Assembly: GCA_041689995.1 (NCBI GenBank)
Contig: JBDNFD010000118.1
Location: forward strand, 1-7,711
DNA from: DASSWG01 sp041689995
Lineage (GTDB): Bacteria > Bacteroidota > Bacteroidia > Flavobacteriales > Flavobacteriaceae
Reading direction: 5' to 3'
DNA length: 7,711 nt
Below are positions 5,261 through 7,711 of this stretch, in pieces. Under the pieces are notes generated by a model. That model did no database searches and was not told the DNA's origin. It worked only from the letters and a program-made list of their open reading frames with translations. A program made the translations under genes and the position numbers. Each line of letters starts with the position of its first letter. Positions within the stretch are counted from its first letter, which is position 1.

Positions 5261-5501
5261 CAACGGTTGGTATAAAAGTAGTAGGGCGGAAAAAGAGCGA
5301 CTACCATTCGGTTGAACACAACCCGAATTTTTAAATTTTCCCGCCCGAACGTGCCTTTTCGGTACGGGCTGGTCTTATTATCTTTTCTTCTCAATAAGCC
5401 AGATTAAATCCCAATAGCTATGCGGGATGGCGACCTCGAAAAAGTGCCTTTAAAATTGGGTTTATCACTAATTGCCCTATTACTTTTATACATTGTTAGG
5501 C
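5261..5501. repeat. Large inverted repeat, attC-like junction
   Basis: TATAAAAGTAGTAGGGC at 5271-5287 is the reverse complement of 5474-5490 except at one of 17 positions. Outside these arms, the left side has CAACGGTTGG (5261-5270) and the right side ends in GTTAGGC (5495-5501). The latter fits the integron R' box GTTRRRY; the left AAC does not form a full RYYYAAC box. The total span of about 240 bp is longer than usual attC sites, and the interior holds further hairpins. It separates the two rightmost TA pairs. Confidence 0.5.
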
Positions 5502-5509
5502 ATAGGCTA
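5493..5509 (+). repeat. Inverted repeat, left end of the HigBA cassette
   Basis: TTGTTAGGCATAGGCTA is the reverse complement of 6228-6244 at 16 of 17 positions. It lies five bases beyond the antitoxin stop codon. The two copies point inward and bound a 752-bp unit carrying exactly one TA pair. Confidence 0.75.
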
Positions 5510-5514
5510 TTTCG

Positions 5515-5871
5515 CTAATAATCCTGAACCAAAACTTCGGTAGGAATTTGCAAAGTGGCACTTAATTTCCTAATCATATTCAAAGTCAATTTGCGTTTTC
5601 GGTTGAGAATTTCGCTTACTCGACTTGTAAAACCAACGACTTCTGCGAGGTCTTTTTGATTCATTCCCATTTGTTCCATTCGAAATTTTATCGCCTCGAT
5701 TGGGTCTGGCATTCCAATTGGATAATGTTCTTCTTCGTATTTTTCGATTAGGATTGAAAGAACTTCTGCCTCGTCGCCATCTGGCGTATCCGCATCAGCT
5801 TGGAATATCAACTTTAGTCTGTCCAATGCCTTGTCGTAATCCTTTTGCGATTTAATTGCTTTAATTTCCAT
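5515..5871 (-). CDS. higA: HigA antitoxin (COG5499 type)
   Basis: This 118-residue antitoxin has an N-terminal helical region (MEIKAIKSQKDYDKALDRLK) that usually contacts the toxin. A conserved central stretch with HYPIGMPDPIEAIKFRMEQM follows. A helix-turn-helix with LAEVVGFTSRVSEILNRKRK and LTLNMIRKLSATLQIPTEVL completes it. This order and the ending are typical of HigA partners of HigB toxins. I chose the ATG at 5871, which lies one base after the toxin stop codon and matches family starts. The frame could be extended to a TTG at 5892, but that looks less natural. It probably represses the promoter at 6182-6213. Confidence 0.9.
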   Translation of the reverse strand: MEIKAIKSQKDYDKALDRLKLIFQADADTPDGDEAEVLSILIEKYEEEHYPIGMPDPIEAIKFRMEQMGMNQKDLAEVVGFTSRVSEILNRKRKLTLNMIRKLSATLQIPTEVLVQDY

Positions 5872-5872
5872 A

Positions 5873-6166
5873 TCAGATAGTATTTGCGTCAATGTTATCG
5901 TATTCTTTGTGCGTGCCTACAAATAAAATAAAAATCCATTTTCGTGGGTAATTTATTTCGACAATTAGTCGGTATTTGTTTCCACAAATATTGAACACTA
6001 CTCGGCTATTTTTAAGAATACTTGCAGAAGCGTAATGTTCTTTGATTTCGTTCGGACTTTCCCAATCAGCTTTTGAAGCCTCTCGAGACCAAGCCGAAAG
6101 TTGTTGTTCGCAGTCTGGATTTTGTTCCCAATATTCCCGTAATGTTCTTTTTGCAATAACTCTCAA
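5873..6166 (-). CDS. higB: HigB toxin, probable TTG start
   Basis: This protein of about 97 residues belongs to the HigB family of ribosome-dependent mRNA endonucleases. The signature is nearly complete: RVIAKRTLREYWEQNPDCEQ at the N-terminus, EASKADWESPNEIKEHYASA in the middle, and NKYRLIVEINYPRKWIFILF followed by VGTHKEYDNIDA at the end. Homologues begin 'MR.IA.KTL', which corresponds to the TTG at 6166-6164. A longer frame back to a TTG at 6184 is unlikely, because that codon lies inside the -7 promoter box. No ATG is available in the right place. A weak start codon could keep toxin levels low relative to the antitoxin. The stop is one base from the higA ATG, so the two are co-translated. 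Confidence 0.88.
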   Translation of the reverse strand: MRVIAKRTLREYWEQNPDCEQQLSAWSREASKADWESPNEIKEHYASASILKNSRVVFNICGNKYRLIVEINYPRKWIFILFVGTHKEYDNIDANTI

Positions 6167-6181
6167 AATAGACTTTTGACG

Positions 6182-6213
6182 CAAATATAATACAAAATTC
6201 CCAAATTGGTAAT
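6182..6213 (-). promoter_or_regulatory. higBA promoter and candidate operator
   Basis: On the minus strand, TATATTTG (6189-6182) fits TAnnTTTG. Immediately upstream, ATTnCCAAnTTGGnAAT (6197-6213) is a 17-bp dyad whose arms match apart from the central base and one pair. It occupies the spacer between the -7 and -33 positions, as expected for an autoregulatory site. No clear -33 TTTG is seen at 19 bases. Confidence 0.65.
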
Positions 6214-6227
6214 AATGTTGGTTTTTT

Positions 6228-6260
6228 TAGCTTATGCCTAACAAAAGGCTATAAGCAATG
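6228..6260 (+). repeat. Inverted repeat, right end of the HigBA cassette (attC-like half)
   Basis: TAGCTTATGCCTAACAA (6228-6244) pairs with 5493-5509. It contains GCCTAAC (6236-6242), which fits the integron R'' box RYYYAAC, followed by GGCTATAAGCAATGCGG, where an L'' box would lie. A complementary second half with GTTRRRY is not found before rarA, so the site would be incomplete. Confidence 0.6.
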
Positions 6261-6298
6261 CGGTTTTTGTGATTAAATACGAAAGCAGACGAACAGGG

Positions 6299-6336
6299 AA
6301 TTCCGAGGCCTGAACCAGCTTAACCATCGCGGAATT
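6299..6336. repeat. Inverted repeat upstream of rarA
   Basis: AATTCCG (6299-6305) and CGGAATT (6330-6336) are perfect 7-bp arms around a 24-base loop. TGAACC followed by AACC inside the loop resembles the start of the upstream repeats at 2938 and 4112. The right arm is followed by a short T-run (TTTTCAG), so weak termination of rightward readthrough before rarA is possible but unproven. Confidence 0.4.
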
Positions 6337-6347
6337 TTCAGATTTAT

Positions 6348-6371
6348 TATCCTACTTTTGCAATATGAATC
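6348..6371 (+). promoter_or_regulatory. rarA promoter and 24-bp core repeat (copy D, attR-like)
   Basis: This block is identical to 4159-4182, and its first 22 bases also match 2985-3006. It holds the -7 box TACTTTTG (6353-6360) only four bases before the ATG at 6365, so the transcript would begin at or next to the start codon (leaderless). Upstream of the core the sequence differs from the other copies, which marks a recombination junction. Confidence 0.85.
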
Positions 6372-7654
6372 AACCTTTGGCCGAACGATTGCGCCCGAAA
6401 ACCCTCGAATCCTATTTGGGTCAGACCCATTTGGTGGGAAAAACGGGCGCCCTTACCGCACAGATAAAAAACGGGAATATTCCATCGCTGATACTTTGGG
6501 GACCACCGGGAGTGGGAAAAACCACCTTGGCGAATATCATCGCGCACGAAACCAAGCGTCCTTTTTATACGCTGAGCGCGATTAACAGTGGCGTGAAAGA
6601 TATTCGGGAAGTAATCGAAAAAGCCAAGAAAGGCGAAGGATTGTTCACCGTGAAAAACCCGATTCTCTTCATTGATGAAATCCATCGTTTCAGCAAATCC
6701 CAGCAAGATTCGTTATTGGCGGCGGTGGAAAAAGGTTGGGTTACATTGATCGGCGCTACAACCGAAAATCCGAGTTTTGAGGTAATCCCAGCACTTTTGT
6801 CGCGCTGTCAGGTGTATGTATTGGAAGAATTTGGAAAAGAAGAGCTGTTGTCTTTGCTGAAAAGGGCTATGAAAGAAGACAAGTTGCTTTCCAAAAAGAA
6901 AATTGAGCTGGCAGAAACCAATGCGCTTTTGCGATTAAGCGGTGGCGACGCCCGTAAATTGTTGAACATTTTTGAATTATTGGTCACTTCGAGCCCCGAG
7001 TACTCGGGGTCTGAAAATATCACAATCACCGATGAAATGGTGCTCGCGAAAGTGCAGAAAAACACGGTTCGGTACGACAAAACCGGGGAACAGCACTATG
7101 ACATAATTTCCGCTTTTATCAAATCCATTCGGGGAAGTGATCCGAATGCGGCGGTTTATTGGCTTGCGCGAATGATTGAAGGCGGGGAAGATTTGAAATT
7201 TATTGCCCGAAGAATGATCATTTCGGCGAGCGAAGATATCGGAAATGCAAATCCCACGGCTTTGGTGATCGCGAACAATACGTTCCAGGCGGTGGCGACA
7301 ATCGGATATCCGGAAGCGCGGATCGTTTTGAGCCAATGTGCGGTTTATTTGGCCACTTCAGAAAAAAGCAACGCGAGTTATATGGCTATTAATAAGGCGC
7401 AACAATTGGTAAAACAAACCGGCGATCTTTCGGTGCCGTTGCCGCTCAGAAATGCGCCGACTAAATTGATGAAAGAGTTGGGTTATGGTGCAAATTATAA
7501 ATATGCCCATTCTTACGAAAAGAATTTTGTGAAAGCGGAATTTTTGCCGAAAGAAATAGAAAACACGGTTTTATATGAGCCGGGGAAAAATAAACGCGAA
7601 CAACAATTGCGAAGTTTTTTGAAAGAACGCTGGCGGGAGAAATATGGGTATTGA
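6365..7654 (+). CDS. rarA: Replication-associated recombination ATPase RarA (MgsA)
   Basis: This complete 429-residue AAA+ ATPase is related to clamp loaders and RuvB. It acts at stalled or damaged replication forks and, in E. coli, works with single-strand binding protein. Visible motifs are Walker A GPPGVGKTT (46-54), Walker B LFIDEIHRF (101-109), sensor 1 GATTENPSF (130-138), a probable arginine finger in LLSRCQ (Arg147), and sensor 2 GGDARKLLN (193-201). The C-terminal tetramerisation domain contains YDKTGEQHYDIISAFIKSIR (237-256), FIARRMIISASEDIGNANPT and NAPTKLMKELGYG. Length is normal for the family. A short stretch after residue 207 (TSSPEYSGSENIT) looks longer than in related proteins I recall, and it is encoded by a GC-rich palindrome. 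No ribosome binding site is present; the promoter directly abuts the ATG. Three truncated copies of its start lie upstream. Confidence 0.97.
   Translation: MNQPLAERLRPKTLESYLGQTHLVGKTGALTAQIKNGNIPSLILWGPPGVGKTTLANIIAHETKRPFYTLSAINSGVKDIREVIEKAKKGEGLFTVKNPILFIDEIHRFSKSQQDSLLAAVEKGWVTLIGATTENPSFEVIPALLSRCQVYVLEEFGKEELLSLLKRAMKEDKLLSKKKIELAETNALLRLSGGDARKLLNIFELLVTSSPEYSGSENITITDEMVLAKVQKNTVRYDKTGEQHYDIISAFIKSIRGSDPNAAVYWLARMIEGGEDLKFIARRMIISASEDIGNANPTALVIANNTFQAVATIGYPEARIVLSQCAVYLATSEKSNASYMAINKAQQLVKQTGDLSVPLPLRNAPTKLMKELGYGANYKYAHSYEKNFVKAEFLPKEIENTVLYEPGKNKREQQLRSFLKERWREKYGY
6994..7009. repeat. Perfect 16-bp palindrome inside rarA
   Basis: CCCCGAGTACTCGGGG is fully self-complementary and flanked by TTC and GAA three bases out on either side. 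It encodes SPEYSG (residues 210-215). The rarA fragment at 1281-1296 carries the same element with one change (TAT for TAC). Confidence 0.9.
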
Positions 7655-7711
7655 AGCGTTGAATCGTTTAATCGATGAATTGTTGAATTGTTTAATCGTT
7701 GAAGCGTTGAA
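7649..7711. repeat. Degenerate 8-bp tandem repeat after rarA
   Basis: From the last codons of rarA to the window edge, the sequence runs in 8-bp steps: TATTGAAG, CGTTGAAT, CGTTTAAT, CGATGAAT, TGTTGAAT, TGTTTAAT, CGTTGAAG and CGTTGAA. The consensus is YGTTGAAT. The array includes the rarA stop codon and probably continues beyond the window. No terminator hairpin is visible after rarA. Confidence 0.85.

Larger units (their letters stand above)
5202..5514. other. Structured gene-free stretch between two TA pairs
   Basis: No convincing gene is seen. A minus-strand open frame of 65 codons here has no family features. The stretch is rich in dyads. CGGAAAA-type arms pair 5284-5293 with 5336-5346. 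ATTCGGTTG-AACA-CAACCCGAAT (5306-5328) forms a 9-bp stem with one bulged C. A further stem joins GCCC near 5343 to GGGC near 5366. Arms CCCAAT (about 5411-5416) and ATTGGG (about 5456-5461) also pair. The outermost arms are listed separately. Confidence 0.6.

Noticed and set aside
5197..5394. Minus-strand open frame of 65 codons between two TA pairs
   Set aside because: It lies in dyad-rich sequence and has no family features. It also overlaps the operator of the Gp49/XRE pair.
6347..7336. Several open frames antisense or out of frame within rarA
   Set aside because: They are shadows of the strong rarA coding frame.
1..7711. CRISPR array
   Set aside because: The tandem repeats have units of 7-11 bp with no spacers, and no cas genes are present.
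1..7711. Transposase, integrase, tRNA or rRNA genes
   Set aside because: No open frame shows transposase or tyrosine/serine recombinase motifs, and no cloverleaf or rRNA-like sequence was seen. The mobility suggested by the repeats therefore depends on enzymes outside the window or on homologous recombination.

Overview
The window looks like chromosomal DNA of a member of the Bacteroidota, most likely a flavobacterium of the Chryseobacterium/Weeksellaceae type. This rests on the protein flavour of the RarA and rhomboid genes, and on repeated promoters of the Bacteroidota form TAnnTTTG placed very close to start codons. No database search was possible, so the taxon is an inference.

Two housekeeping-type genes frame the window. 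A rhomboid intramembrane protease (341-1117, minus) and the replication-associated recombination ATPase rarA (6365-7654, plus) are divergent and were probably once neighbours. The 5.2 kb between them is a small island of toxin-antitoxin (TA) modules. In order: a HigB-like toxin with a HigA antitoxin fused to an ImmA/IrrE-type metallopeptidase domain (1490-2917, plus); a GNAT acetyltransferase toxin with a DUF1778 antitoxin (3152-3926, minus); the decayed remnant of an XRE antitoxin (4186-4371, minus); a Gp49/HigB-like toxin with an XRE antitoxin (4539-5175, minus); and a HigB toxin with a HigA antitoxin (5515-6166, minus). Each intact pair has its own promoter, and three carry an inverted repeat over it that could be an autoregulatory operator.

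The most unusual feature is how the modules are separated. The promoter and start of rarA occur four times: a damaged copy beside the rhomboid gene joined to an internal rarA piece (about 1188-1319), a copy with about 26 codons of a diverged rarA (2938-3081), a copy with the promoter and the first seven bases of rarA (4112-4182), and the intact gene (6348 onward). The last two share a 24-bp core that brackets a 2.19 kb block, and deletion across the core would restore an uninterrupted rarA promoter and start. The rarA 5' end therefore looks like a repeatedly used insertion or recombination site, in which each event supplies rarA with a new promoter and start codon.

A second layer of cassette-like ends surrounds the last two TA pairs. 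The HigBA pair lies between GTTAGGC and GCCTAAC boxes in a 16/17-matching inverted repeat. The Gp49/XRE pair lies between two direct copies of a CAACGnTTGGTA element. These resemble integron attC half-sites, although no integrase is present here. Both outer flanks of the window hold degenerate short tandem repeats (7, 8 and 11 bp units).
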